A DNA stretch of 64,000 nucleotides from CAIJXB01 sp964439595 (GCA_964439595.1 CAYTOK010000009.1:1-64000), one strand, 5' to 3'. Counted from the first letter of the stretch, positions 27,690 to 36,762 are shown. Numbers and translations are program-made. The notes: a model not told the origin generated them from the letters alone.

Positions 27690-28715
27690 ATGCGTATATG
27701 TGAAAAAATCTGCTCGTTTTTTTCTTCCTGCTTTTCTGCCCACAATGAGCGCCCATTAGATGATCCGTCTTCTCAACTATCGCGTATCCAAACAATTTGG
27801 AGTAAGGTGGTAGCTAGAGTTTCTGCAGCAAGTAGCTGGATTGCGAGTTGTTTTTGGCCTAATCGGATTATAACTACGGTAAATCCCTTGTCTTATAAGC
27901 AAGCTCCTTTATCAGAAGATTTGACATCTGTCGTGGGTCCTTTAAGAAGGATCAATGATTGGGCTCTTCATAATAAATATCCTCCTTCAGCTTACGGAGA
28001 TTCTACTGTAGATACGAAAAATGCAAAATACAGGGAACGGGTAAGTCTATTAGGTAGTTACTACTCCAAGTCCTTTATAAGAACAGCGATGGCTGACGGG
28101 AACTGCTTTTACAATGCCTCTGGATCTATTTTGCTTGAAGAAATGAAAGTTAACGAAAGTTGCAAAAATCGTACTTTGCAACAGTTGCGTATATATAAAG
28201 ATAGCCCAATCCCTTATATTCGAGAAAATGAATTTGACATTGTTGGCTTTACTAAGGAGGAAGATTTCTCTAAAGTCATCGGAAAGCTCACAGATTATAC
28301 TGTTGATGACTCTTTAAGTGATCAAGATTTTTTGAAAGCATTTTCTAGAGTGATTAGGTATGTAGCACATATCCACAAGATTTGCAAGTCTTCGGATTCA
28401 ATAGCCATGCAAGAAGTGCTAGAAAAAACCACGTTTGAAAACTACAGAGATGTAGACGTTATAAGCAATTTTTTAGGTGATGATGGCGCTTTAAATGATT
28501 TTAACGCTGCATTTTCGATGCATTGTAGAGTAGCTATTGTTGCAGAACAGCAGCGTTTGTATGATCCTCTAGACGCTTCTCGAGTTATGGTTGTAGCAGA
28601 AGACGGCAGGTCAGTAGAAGAGGTAGATCTAAGTGATCATGAAAAAAGACCAAAGGAGAATGTCCGATTGATTTTGAAAACGAATAATCATTTTATATCC
28701 ACCTCATTTTTCTAA
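27690..28715 (+). CDS. OTU-like cysteine protease, candidate deubiquitinase effector
   Basis: This 341-residue protein has the OTU signature MADGNCFYNASGSILL, with the catalytic pattern D136-G-N-C139, and ends in NNHFISTSFF, where H334 fits the catalytic histidine. OTU proteases remove ubiquitin; ChlaOTU in Chlamydia caviae and Legionella relatives are secreted effectors. The first ~65 residues are Cys/Ser/Trp-rich and weakly hydrophobic and may be the secretion or membrane-targeting part. The start follows AAGGGGGG. The gene stands alone between the broken ATPase copy and the phosphate transporter. Enzyme activity and specificity cannot be read from the sequence. Confidence 0.78.
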   Translation: MRICEKICSFFSSCFSAHNERPLDDPSSQLSRIQTIWSKVVARVSAASSWIASCFWPNRIITTVNPLSYKQAPLSEDLTSVVGPLRRINDWALHNKYPPSAYGDSTVDTKNAKYRERVSLLGSYYSKSFIRTAMADGNCFYNASGSILLEEMKVNESCKNRTLQQLRIYKDSPIPYIRENEFDIVGFTKEEDFSKVIGKLTDYTVDDSLSDQDFLKAFSRVIRYVAHIHKICKSSDSIAMQEVLEKTTFENYRDVDVISNFLGDDGALNDFNAAFSMHCRVAIVAEQQRLYDPLDASRVMVVAEDGRSVEEVDLSDHEKRPKENVRLILKTNNHFISTSFF

Positions 28716-28771
28716 ATAGAACTAGGGCGTTCTTTATCCTATCAACAGTCCAGAGTGTTTAGAAGAATTCA

Positions 28772-28804
28772 CCGCAGGATTAATATTAAGAGCTTTTCCT
28801 GCGG
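28772..28804. terminator. Hairpin between convergent OTU and phosphate transporter genes
   Basis: CCGCAGG and CCTGCGG form a 7-bp GC stem with a 19-nt loop, located between two convergent genes. There is TTTT before the 3' arm and no T-run after it, so termination is plausible but not certain. Confidence 0.35.
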
Positions 28805-28816
28805 AATGTAGCTAAT

Positions 28817-29812
28817 TTATAAAAAATACTGCATCATCTTCCAAAATAAAACTCCAACTAATGCTGAGCCTGGAAGAGAGAAAACCCACACGTAAATAAG
28901 CTTCTTTATAGTACTCCACCGCACTGAAGCCAGCCCATTAGAAGCCCCTACGCCAGTTACACTCCCCACAATCATATGTGTCGAGCTAATAGGCATCCCT
29001 AAAAAACTAGCTGTTAAAATGACAGTAGAAGCAGAAATTTCTGCAGCAAACCCTTGTATAGGACGTAATTTTGTGATAGAAAATCCAACCGTCCGTATAA
29101 TACGCATCCCTCCGCTGGCAGTTCCAAGACCCATCATAAGAGCGCAAGCTAAAATTACCCAAACGGGAACTTGCTTTTCTAACAAAAATCCGGAGCTAAA
29201 AAGCCCAAGAGTAATAAGTCCCATGCTTTTTTGTGCATCGTTTAATCCATGAGCTAGAGCGACAATACCGGCTGAGCCTATTTGTAAATGAGAAAAAATC
29301 TTTTCTTTTTTATCTACTCCCCTTCTTTTCACTGTCCATACGAGCAAAATCTTCATTAAAAAAAAGGCTAAAATAAAACCAATAATAGGAGAAAAAACCA
29401 TAGGAAGAACCACTTTAGTCATAACCCCCTTCCATAAAATGCTATGGGGGCCTGCTGCCGCAAAAGAAGCGCCAACAAGCCCGCCTATTAAAGCATAAGA
29501 GGAACTACTTGGCATACCAATATACCAAGTAAACACATTCCAGATAATAGCGCCTAAAACTCCAGATAAAACAATCACGGGCGTTGCTAAAGCACTTTCT
29601 ACAATCCCTGAAGTGATTGTCTCCGCAATGCGGCTCATTTGCATAGCACCAACAGTGTTAAGCACCCCAGCAAGGGTAATGGCTGTTAGAGGAGCCAGCA
29701 CCCTAGTTGCAATCACCGTTGCTACCACATTTGCTGCGTCATGAAACCCGTTGGTATAATCAAATACCAAGCCAAAAAAAACGATAAGCACTGCAATAAG
29801 TAATATTTCCAT
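28817..29812 (-). CDS. PiT-family inorganic phosphate transporter
   Basis: A 331-residue membrane protein with the PiT signature near the N-terminus (GLVFDYTNGFHDAANVVATV) and a repeat of it in the second half (VALAHGLNDAQKSMGL). About ten hydrophobic helices alternate with short loops. PiT proteins carry phosphate with H+ or Na+. It is shorter than E. coli PitA because the central cytoplasmic loop is short, which is common in the DUF47-linked bacterial branch. No DUF47/PhoU-like partner gene is adjacent, unlike in Chlamydia. Confidence 0.9.
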   Translation of the reverse strand: MEILLIAVLIVFFGLVFDYTNGFHDAANVVATVIATRVLAPLTAITLAGVLNTVGAMQMSRIAETITSGIVESALATPVIVLSGVLGAIIWNVFTWYIGMPSSSSYALIGGLVGASFAAAGPHSILWKGVMTKVVLPMVFSPIIGFILAFFLMKILLVWTVKRRGVDKKEKIFSHLQIGSAGIVALAHGLNDAQKSMGLITLGLFSSGFLLEKQVPVWVILACALMMGLGTASGGMRIIRTVGFSITKLRPIQGFAAEISASTVILTASFLGMPISSTHMIVGSVTGVGASNGLASVRWSTIKKLIYVWVFSLPGSALVGVLFWKMMQYFL

Positions 29813-29929
29813 AAACCAACCTATACCGAAAAAAGCATTTTAATAAAATTTATTTTAAATAATCCTAGACAAGAAGTGGACAATATTTTATTTATTAGAT
29901 AATTCAGCAGTAAAAAAAAGGAGTCTATT

Positions 29930-30775
29930 ATGATAACTTTTAAAAATAAAAGATTACCCATAATATTTATGAGCGCAGGTTTTTTTCTAAGTTCTATTTT
30001 TCTTTATGCAGCAGTAGAAACAAAAGAAGGTAGTCCTAACCCTAATGACATTCAAGTTGTCCCGGTAGATCCAACCCCTGCTCCAGATGATGTCGAACTT
30101 CGCATTCAGTACCCGGACTATGGGTATCTAGAGAAAAAAGAAACTATTAATATAGAAATGCGACTAGACTGGTTCCCTTTAGGAGTCGATAGCGATTTTC
30201 CAAGAAGACATGAGCTTTATAGCGATAACAAAGGGCAAACAATCCACATCTTTATAGACGATCATGACTATTTTGAAATCAATGATGCTCTTTTTGATGC
30301 CGTTGATGACCATGATGACTATTTTGACCAAATTGCCGAATTTGAAATTCCTTTTCCTTTAAGCCAAGGGGTGCACGTTATTAGAGCCTTCCCTTGCAGA
30401 TCCTTTGGAGAAAGTTTAAAAGAAGGAAAAAGTTATAAAGATAGCATTTTTTATTTCAAGAAAAAAGAGGGCACCGCTTTTGATTTAAAAAGCCCCTACC
30501 TAACATACAATACACCCCAAGGAACCTTTCAAGATGAAACTAAGCCTATCTTATTAGATTTTTATATTAAAAACTGCGCTCTTTCTAAAGATGGGTACAA
30601 AGTACGTGTAACTATCGACGGAGAAAACCAAAGATTTTTATATGAATGGAAACCTTATTACATCTATGGGCTAAAAAAAGGAGCGCATAAAATTCGCCTT
30701 GAACTGATTAATCCACAAAACAACTTAATGCCAGGTTCTTTCAATAACGTCGAAAAAACTTTCTTTATAGAATAA
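29930..30775 (+). CDS. Exported beta-rich protein of unknown function
   Basis: A 281-residue protein with an N-terminal signal peptide (FMSAGFFLSSIFLYAAVE) after an AAAAGGAG site. The mature part is rich in Asp, Tyr and Phe and has two stretches that look like related beta-sandwich halves: ~55-165 (with the acidic DDHDYFEINDALFDAVDDHD) and ~185-281 (GYKVRVTIDGENQRFLYEWK and HKIRLELINPQNN). The second half looks like Ig-like domains that bind sugars or proteins, but I cannot name a family. The acidic loops could bind metal. It ends just before the terminator of the convergent tRNA gene. Confidence 0.68.
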   Translation: MITFKNKRLPIIFMSAGFFLSSIFLYAAVETKEGSPNPNDIQVVPVDPTPAPDDVELRIQYPDYGYLEKKETINIEMRLDWFPLGVDSDFPRRHELYSDNKGQTIHIFIDDHDYFEINDALFDAVDDHDDYFDQIAEFEIPFPLSQGVHVIRAFPCRSFGESLKEGKSYKDSIFYFKKKEGTAFDLKSPYLTYNTPQGTFQDETKPILLDFYIKNCALSKDGYKVRVTIDGENQRFLYEWKPYYIYGLKKGAHKIRLELINPQNNLMPGSFNNVEKTFFIE

Positions 30776-30790
30776 TTTACGCATAAAAAA

Positions 30791-30819
30791 ACCCCTTATT
30801 GCAAAAAACAATAAGGGGT
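30791..30819. terminator. Strong bidirectional intrinsic terminator
   Basis: A perfect 11-bp stem (ACCCCTTATTG / CAATAAGGGGT) with a 7-nt loop is flanked by A-runs on the left and A-runs on the right, so both strands have a T-run after the stem. It ends the exported-protein gene and the convergent initiator tRNA. Confidence 0.9.
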
Positions 30820-30826
30820 AAAAAAA

Positions 30827-30899
30827 TAGCGGGAGAAGGATTCGAACCTCCGGCCTTTGGGTTATGAGCCCAACGAGCTAACCACTGCTCCATCCCGCG
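30827..30899 (-). tRNA. Initiator tRNA-Met (anticodon CAT)
   Basis: The minus strand folds into a full cloverleaf of 73 nt with the anticodon loop CTCATAA. Two initiator marks are present: a mismatch at the end of the acceptor stem (C1 against T72) and three G-C pairs at the bottom of the anticodon stem (GGG/CCC). The discriminator is A, and the CCA end is not encoded (T follows). A strong terminator lies just downstream. Confidence 0.95.
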
Positions 30900-30966
30900 A
30901 TAAAGAAGTTCCTAACATCGTACATGAATAGTTTCTTTTATCTCAAGCTTAAAAAAAATAAAAAAA

Positions 30967-33723
30967 TTATGCATATTCAGAGGGAGATAGACAAATATGC
31001 CAAGCAGAGCGATCTTCCCCGTTAAGCCAATGCTTCCATGTAGACATCGGAACGCCTTGAACCCCTGCTCTATCTATCCTCCATAGCTCTAGCTCCCCAG
31101 TCCCCGGGTTCACAAGAAAAGCAAAATAATATCCTGTCCAGTTAGTATCTGCAAAAAAAAGAGGCTCTGGTGGTGCCAAAAAAATGACTTCTGCTTTTTT
31201 AGCTATATATTCATGTAAGTCAAAAGAAAAAGCTACTGTATCTTGCAAAATAAGAATCATAGCTTTAGCTATTTCCTGCATGCGCTTTGCTCCGATAAAA
31301 AAACTTTCAGGATCAGGAAAAAGCTCTAAAAGACGACTAACTTCTACTTGATTAAAGTCATCTAAGAGCTTAGCCATGATATATTTCCATTCCTTTGTAA
31401 ATGTCAAAGGAAGCATTTCATAAAGAAAACTATCTACCTGGTCTGCAAAATTTCCCGCTAAGGAATTTATAATTTGCCCTCTTAAGTCTTTAACAGAAAC
31501 ACCTTCTAAATACGCTACAGATTTTAACCTAGAAGCAATAAAGGGAAACTTCTTGCCAAGTTCTTCTAAAAGAAAAACTTGTTCAGGCAAAGAAAGCGAA
31601 ATAGAAGAATAAAACTGTTTCCTTGGAAGAATAACCTGGTCTCTGACCCAGGAGTAAGTAAATGTATTTTCCTGCCACCCTTTCTGTAATAGCGAAAAAT
31701 ACGGATATAAAATAAAAGCATGAGAAGGTGAATACATAAGCAGGCCCATCCTATTTTGGACTATCTTATCCTCTAAAGGAAGTGGGATTTTCTTAAGTAC
31801 ATCTAAAATAAAAACAAGAAGGTCTGTTTCACTCTCTACCCACCTAGCTTCTTCTGTAATTTCTGCTTCTCTTTTATAGTACGTCTTTAAAAGTGTGGTC
31901 ATCGTGCCGCCGGAAGTATAAGCCCACGGTTTTTTTTCTATTTGATTTCCGTGAGCCTTACTCATACGCGAAATAGCAGACCGCAAAAAAGCCTCTGTCT
32001 GGATATGAGATACCACTGCCGTTGTGACACTAGAAAGGACAGTAGTAGCCTCCTCTCCTTCTAATTCAGCGCCTATTTGGGACTCTATAGATAAAAAAAA
32101 CTCCGTTAGCACCTCTACATACTGCTCTGCAGTATATATCATACTCCATAAAGAAGCATTGCTTCTGCCGTGCTTATATACAAGACGGAAACCGGCAGGA
32201 CTATCTTCATATTGGCCTACTTGAACTTCGTGCATATCGGCATCGTAAATCTCCTGAAAGTACTCTTGGAATTTCTTGTCATACTCCTTAATTAAAAACG
32301 GAAAAAAAGAAGCGCACCAAGAGGCCTCTTTATAACACTGATCTCTTCTATCTAAGCAAGCTTGCATATGATGTAACCTGGCGCTATGCTCTATTTGCAA
32401 TCTTCTTGCTTCCGATTCTCCTGAAGCTCTTTTTAGTAATGACTCCGTCGCCCTAAGCTGATCAAATGCAATTTCATATTCTGCCTGAAATTCTGCCACC
32501 TGCTTATTACTATCTTCTAATTTACGCTGTAAGGACTGATAAATAACCTCTCCAATACCCCCAGCTTCTTCATGATGCAAACCCAAACTTTGGTATAAAT
32601 TCCAACGAGAAAACTCCATTTTTATTTCAGAAAAGGAAGCTAATGTAAATTCCCAGGCTTTTAAAAGAGGATGATCTACAAAAGCTTTAAAAACTGTTTG
32701 TATAATCTTTTCCTTTTTCTCCATAGCCTCTAGAGCTTTTGTTTTCTCCTTGCTTAAATAACCAATAACTCCCCCCGTAGTCCCCTGACTATGGGCTAAC
32801 GCTTTTTGCACTTTCTTATATAGCGCTATATCCGCTTCTTTCAAGGCATAATAACTAAGCAAAGCTTCGTGGATAAAATCTAAAATACGCATTTTTTCTT
32901 TTTTCTGAGATAAAGACTTAATAGCAGCCTCTAAACTTAGCTCTGCTGCTTGGAAAGCGGCTAGCAGACCAGGTGATTTCATAAGGTCCTCCCTAGAAAA
33001 ATCCACCTGTCTTAGTAAGTCTCCACCACCTGAGCTCGGGCTAAGGGGCACAGAAAATTCCACCCCCCCAAAGGTTCTTTTTAACTTCCCACTTGTAAGC
33101 AGTTCATAAAGGTCTTTTAATAAATTCTCCAGCTGCTCAGTTTGAATTAAGATAGCCGGCGCCGTCGCAAAGCAAGAGCCTACACTTTGCCTTAAGCTTG
33201 TAAGACAAGCAGCTAAAACAGACACTCTTACATCCGTATCACTAAGCGCAGCCCCTTCTATTCCTCCTAAAGAGTCTTTTATAAGATCTTCAGCAAAGTG
33301 ATGACACAGGGGCACTTTAAATTTGCGGATAAGTTGGTAGAGGCTAGGATCTTTTTGAAACTTTTGTAAAACCGATAAAAGATGAAGGCTCATAGAAGCA
33401 TCGGATGTTCCACCTGGATAAGCAATATTTCCTTTTTTTGTCAAAAGGGTAATTACATAGGCAAGGCGAGACTTTTCCAACTCTCCCTTTTCATCTACTA
33501 GGTATTTGGCAACAAGAAAAGCTCTTCTTTTAAAGCGAAAAAGAAGACTGTCTTGCAAACCAGATATATCGCTTAAAAAAGAGAGCTCTGCCTCTTTTTT
33601 AAGGTCTAATAACTCTACAATCTCTTGATCTTTGGAGCTATTTAATACCCGTAAAAATACGGATGTCAAAAAAAGCGGATCTTGACAAGGCGTAGCTAAT
33701 ACGGCTTTTAAGTCTTCTTTCAA
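30967..33723 (-). CDS. Large protein with possible papain-like catalytic motifs
   Basis: I do not recognise this 918-residue protein with certainty. It is mainly helical, with coiled coil at ~400-450. RQSVGSCFATAPA (178-190) has the spacing of the papain family oxyanion glutamine and nucleophile (Q179, C184). Much later come SPSHAFILYPYF (H668) and FADTNWTGYYFAF (D859/N861), which keep the Cys-His-Asn/Asp order of papain-fold enzymes. If these form one site, the domain has a very large insertion. The start has AGAGGG upstream. No signal peptide is seen. It may be a conserved chlamydial protein of unknown role. Confidence 0.6.
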   Translation of the reverse strand: MKEDLKAVLATPCQDPLFLTSVFLRVLNSSKDQEIVELLDLKKEAELSFLSDISGLQDSLLFRFKRRAFLVAKYLVDEKGELEKSRLAYVITLLTKKGNIAYPGGTSDASMSLHLLSVLQKFQKDPSLYQLIRKFKVPLCHHFAEDLIKDSLGGIEGAALSDTDVRVSVLAACLTSLRQSVGSCFATAPAILIQTEQLENLLKDLYELLTSGKLKRTFGGVEFSVPLSPSSGGGDLLRQVDFSREDLMKSPGLLAAFQAAELSLEAAIKSLSQKKEKMRILDFIHEALLSYYALKEADIALYKKVQKALAHSQGTTGGVIGYLSKEKTKALEAMEKKEKIIQTVFKAFVDHPLLKAWEFTLASFSEIKMEFSRWNLYQSLGLHHEEAGGIGEVIYQSLQRKLEDSNKQVAEFQAEYEIAFDQLRATESLLKRASGESEARRLQIEHSARLHHMQACLDRRDQCYKEASWCASFFPFLIKEYDKKFQEYFQEIYDADMHEVQVGQYEDSPAGFRLVYKHGRSNASLWSMIYTAEQYVEVLTEFFLSIESQIGAELEGEEATTVLSSVTTAVVSHIQTEAFLRSAISRMSKAHGNQIEKKPWAYTSGGTMTTLLKTYYKREAEITEEARWVESETDLLVFILDVLKKIPLPLEDKIVQNRMGLLMYSPSHAFILYPYFSLLQKGWQENTFTYSWVRDQVILPRKQFYSSISLSLPEQVFLLEELGKKFPFIASRLKSVAYLEGVSVKDLRGQIINSLAGNFADQVDSFLYEMLPLTFTKEWKYIMAKLLDDFNQVEVSRLLELFPDPESFFIGAKRMQEIAKAMILILQDTVAFSFDLHEYIAKKAEVIFLAPPEPLFFADTNWTGYYFAFLVNPGTGELELWRIDRAGVQGVPMSTWKHWLNGEDRSAWHICLSPSEYA

Positions 33724-33928
33724 AATACCCTCTTTTTTCGATAAAACCCCTATAAAGAACTATAATTCGAGTCTGCATTTTTTTAAACCTCTACTTACGA
33801 AAAAAGAAACAGTATTGCGCGATTAGAAACCAAGAGCCCAAAGAATGCATAATCACACAATAGGGGTAATTTCACGGTTATCTCACCCTATTTCGCAAGA
33901 ATTTTCTCTCTAGGAATTCACAAATTCC

Positions 33929-33967
33929 GCAAAACCTACCCAATGAAACCCTATGGGTAGGTTTTGC
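33929..33967. repeat. Perfect 13-bp inverted repeat in the 33.7-34.05 kb gap
   Basis: GCAAAACCTACCC and GGGTAGGTTTTGC are separated by 13 nt, with flanking near-matches (TTCc/aGAA) that lengthen the stem. There is no T-run on either side, so it is not an ordinary terminator. The 327-bp gap also holds ATAGGGGT...ACCCTAT at 33863-33894 and the leader of the 918-residue gene; I see no coding sequence in it. Confidence 0.6.
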
Positions 33968-34050
33968 AGAATTTAAAAGGAATTAGTCAGAATTTAGTTT
34001 TTCACGGGAGAAAGGATAGCAGCAAGTGTCTGCATAATTGACGCGAAACA

Positions 34051-34839
34051 CTATGACTGTTGCATCTCCCAGTACTTAGCAATCGAATTATGGACAGCAG
34101 ACTTTAAAGACTCATTTGCAGCAGGAAGATTCTCTACAACAGCTTGAGCCCACTGAAAATATTGATCCATTCGCTCTTCTGTCCATCCTTCCGGAGGATC
34201 CTTCATTAAGGTATTCAAATTATGTAACTTATCAGAAAACTTAATGATAGCAACTTCTTTGGATTGGTGCAAAGCATGAATAATCTGCTGCTTTTTTCTT
34301 TCCTTAGAAGAAAGCCTTTTATCATCTGTCATCTCTACTACATAGCCAGCAACCTTCTTACCAAAAGAGCTTGTAATTTCCTCTGCTGTTGTCGTCGTGT
34401 CTTCTAAGGTGTCATGAAGCAGCGCTGCAATAAGAATATCTCTATCATAAACCTGCCCAATTTTTATGATCTGAGTGGCTACGCCTAGAGGGTGAATAAT
34501 GTACGGGGTTTTTTGCGGGTTTTTACGAAGTTGCAACCTATGCTTTTCGGCGGCAAAAGAAACTGCGTCTAAAACTTTTATGGCATCGGCTTCAGCTAGC
34601 AATTTTTTAGATAATCCTTGCTCTAAAAATTGAGAAAATTCTGCAAATTGAGCCATTACATCAGAGTCTTCATTTGCCCATTTTTTTAAAGATTCCTCGG
34701 TTTTATTAAAAAAGTCAGAAAAACTCTCTTTCACAACTAATTGAATTTGTGTACCTTCTGATCTTTCAGCAGAAAGATCTAAAGGAGACCCAAAAGAAGA
34801 CAACCCTAAAAAAGCCAAAACTAGATACCTTGCTTTCAT
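34051..34839 (-). CDS. Mesh1-like HD-domain hydrolase with signal peptide
   Basis: A 262-residue protein of the SpoT/Mesh1 type HD hydrolase family, which cleaves (p)ppGpp or, in animals, NADPH. The family marks are AAEKHRLQLRK (H100), TPYIIHPLGVA (H116), ALLHDTLEDT (H142, D143, E146, D147) and KFSDKLHNL (D203). There is no synthetase, TGS or ACT domain. The first ~24 residues (MKARYLVLAFLGLSSFGS) look like a signal peptide, which is not expected for a stress-alarmone enzyme of the cytosol. It could act in the periplasm or be exported to the host. Most chlamydiae lack relA/spoT. The gene stands alone. Confidence 0.82.
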   Translation of the reverse strand: MKARYLVLAFLGLSSFGSPLDLSAERSEGTQIQLVVKESFSDFFNKTEESLKKWANEDSDVMAQFAEFSQFLEQGLSKKLLAEADAIKVLDAVSFAAEKHRLQLRKNPQKTPYIIHPLGVATQIIKIGQVYDRDILIAALLHDTLEDTTTTAEEITSSFGKKVAGYVVEMTDDKRLSSKERKKQQIIHALHQSKEVAIIKFSDKLHNLNTLMKDPPEGWTEERMDQYFQWAQAVVENLPAANESLKSAVHNSIAKYWEMQQS

Positions 34840-34913
34840 AATTACCTCGCAATTAATTAGTATAATTTAAACATAAACAAACTAATTTTACAACAAAAAT
34901 AATTTCTCTTTAA

Positions 34914-35357
34914 CTAAGCATCCCCTACAGCGGAAAACAACTCTTTAAATTGAGCCCTCAAAGAGGCAGGGACAACTTCCTCTATTCCCTTCTTATCATA
35001 CATCAAAAAATAAGTACACCCAATCATTACGCCAAAAGCGGGACTAAATAAGGCTACAACAAGAGATAAAGCACAAATTAAAGAGCGCTTAATAGAAACC
35101 CAGTTTTTCACAAGCTTGCCTTGAAGCGTTGTGGAAGATCCTAAAAAAGCAAGGTGCAAAACACTATAAATGCCTACCTTACAAATAAGATAACAAAACC
35201 AAAAGGCATCAAAAACAATTAAAACAAGAAAAAAAAAGCGAGCGCAAAGAGAGGAAAATAAAGTTTCCCAAGAAAACGCTTTTTCTTCCCCATTTTCCAA
35301 GGTCCCCTCTACAATAGATGCTTCTTTTTCTGTTTTTATAATATCAATAATTGCCAT
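34914..35357 (-). CDS. Small membrane protein downstream of sthA
   Basis: A 147-residue protein with two bilobed hydrophobic regions (FFFLVLIVFDAFWFCYLICKV and LICALSLVVALFSPAFGVMI) and hydrophilic ends. I chose the ATG at 35357, which has AGGA upstream and comes 7 bp after the sthA stop, so the two are one transcript. The longer frame to 35453 overlaps sthA and is not supported. Paired hydrophobic hairpins separated by a short soluble part are also a feature of Inc proteins, so an inclusion membrane protein is possible. Confidence 0.62.
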   Translation of the reverse strand: MAIIDIIKTEKEASIVEGTLENGEEKAFSWETLFSSLCARFFFLVLIVFDAFWFCYLICKVGIYSVLHLAFLGSSTTLQGKLVKNWVSIKRSLICALSLVVALFSPAFGVMIGCTYFLMYDKKGIEEVVPASLRAQFKELFSAVGDA

Positions 35358-35364
35358 ACATTTC

Positions 35365-36762
35365 CTATTTTCTGCGCTTGACTTTATTACACCCGTTAAG
35401 GGCCGCGATTCGATATCCCTCTGCATATGTAGGATAATTAAATATCTGATCAATAAAATAATCGATCCTAGCTCGGAAGCTCATTGCTACCTGTCCAATA
35501 TGAATAAGCTCTGTAGCATCTCTACCGATAATATGAATTCCTAAAATCTCCAAAGTATCCGCATGAAATAGAATTTTAAACATACCGGATTCATTGCCTA
35601 CAATCTGATTTCTTGCTATCTCGTAATAATACGCTCTTCCTATTTCATAGCGAAAACCCAAAACATCGAGTTGATCTTGAGTATAACCGCAAGAAGAGAT
35701 TTCTGGAATAGTATAAATGCCTATGGGGTAAAAAGTAGGAAAATGATGAGTCTCTGCGCCACAAGCATGACGAGCAGCTAAGCGCCCTTGTTCCATACTG
35801 GTGGAAGCTAAAGAAGGATTTCCTATTACATCCCCCGCCGCATAAATATGAGAAACAGCTGTTTGAAAAAGCGCATTTACAGGAATGTAACCTAGCTTAT
35901 TTAAAAAAATTCCTGCTTTTTCCATCTGAAGCTGTCCTACATTAGCCTCTCTTCCTAGGGCATATAAAAGAACGTCAGCTTCAACTATATCACCATCTTT
36001 ACAAGTCACTCTTACACAGTCCTGCAACCGCTCTATTTTTTCAGGCTCCCTTCCCCCCAGAACTTTAAGTCCCAAAGTACTTAAAGACTTCTGTAAATGC
36101 ATCCCTATCTCCTTGTCAAGCAAGGGAAGTAGGTGATCTTTTTTATCTATTACAGTTACTTCCGTTCCGAGTGCTGCAAAAAAGCTAGCATATTCAGCTC
36201 CTATGATTCCCCCCCCAAGAACAACCATAGTCTTCGGAACTCGATCTATAGAAAGCAACCTCGTCGAATCTAAAACTTTTTCAGAATCAAATGGCACATG
36301 GATAGGATTGCGAGGCTTAGAACCTGTTGCTATAAGACAAAAGGAAAACTTGATTCGACAAAAAACTTCTAAAGAAAGATTGGAAACAACCAAGTTATGG
36401 GCATCCTCAAAGCTCGCAATCCCTAAAATTAGCTGGATATTGTTTTTTTCAATTTGATGTATAAGCCCTTTTCTCAGCTCTTCAATTATCCTATGCAATC
36501 GAAAATTTAAATCATTAATAGAAGCTTTCTTTAAAGGAGCTGCTTGCCCATAAAAATTTCTTTTATGAAAATCTGTTAAATCTAAAATTGCTTCCCGAAG
36601 AGACTTCGAAGGAATTGTTCCAGAATTTAAAGAAGCGCCTCCAGGAAAGCTATCTTTTTCGAGAATAACTACACTTTTACCGAGCTTAGCAGCCTGCATC
36701 GCCGCCTTTTGCCCTGCTGGTCCAGAACCTATCACCACATAGTCTACAACTAATTCTTCCAC
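35365..36762 (-). CDS. sthA: Soluble pyridine nucleotide transhydrogenase-like flavoprotein
   Basis: A 465-residue FAD/NAD-dependent oxidoreductase of the lipoamide dehydrogenase group. FAD binding is GSGPAG (12-17), NAD(P) binding is GGGIIGAEYASFFA, and the second FAD motif is IYAAGDV. In the place of the redox disulfide it reads GGASLNSGTIPSK, with no cysteine at either active-site position. This is the mark of SthA, which passes hydride between NADPH and NAD+ without a disulfide. SthA of E. coli keeps the first cysteine; here both are lost. The start is GTG with AGGTGAT upstream. A wrongly annotated dihydrolipoamide dehydrogenase is excluded by the missing disulfide. Confidence 0.85.
   Translation of the reverse strand: MEELVVDYVVIGSGPAGQKAAMQAAKLGKSVVILEKDSFPGGASLNSGTIPSKSLREAILDLTDFHKRNFYGQAAPLKKASINDLNFRLHRIIEELRKGLIHQIEKNNIQLILGIASFEDAHNLVVSNLSLEVFCRIKFSFCLIATGSKPRNPIHVPFDSEKVLDSTRLLSIDRVPKTMVVLGGGIIGAEYASFFAALGTEVTVIDKKDHLLPLLDKEIGMHLQKSLSTLGLKVLGGREPEKIERLQDCVRVTCKDGDIVEADVLLYALGREANVGQLQMEKAGIFLNKLGYIPVNALFQTAVSHIYAAGDVIGNPSLASTSMEQGRLAARHACGAETHHFPTFYPIGIYTIPEISSCGYTQDQLDVLGFRYEIGRAYYYEIARNQIVGNESGMFKILFHADTLEILGIHIIGRDATELIHIGQVAMSFRARIDYFIDQIFNYPTYAEGYRIAALNGCNKVKRRK

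Noticed and set aside
35365..36762. Dihydrolipoamide dehydrogenase
   Set aside because: The redox disulfide cysteines are missing; the active-site loop is of the SthA type.
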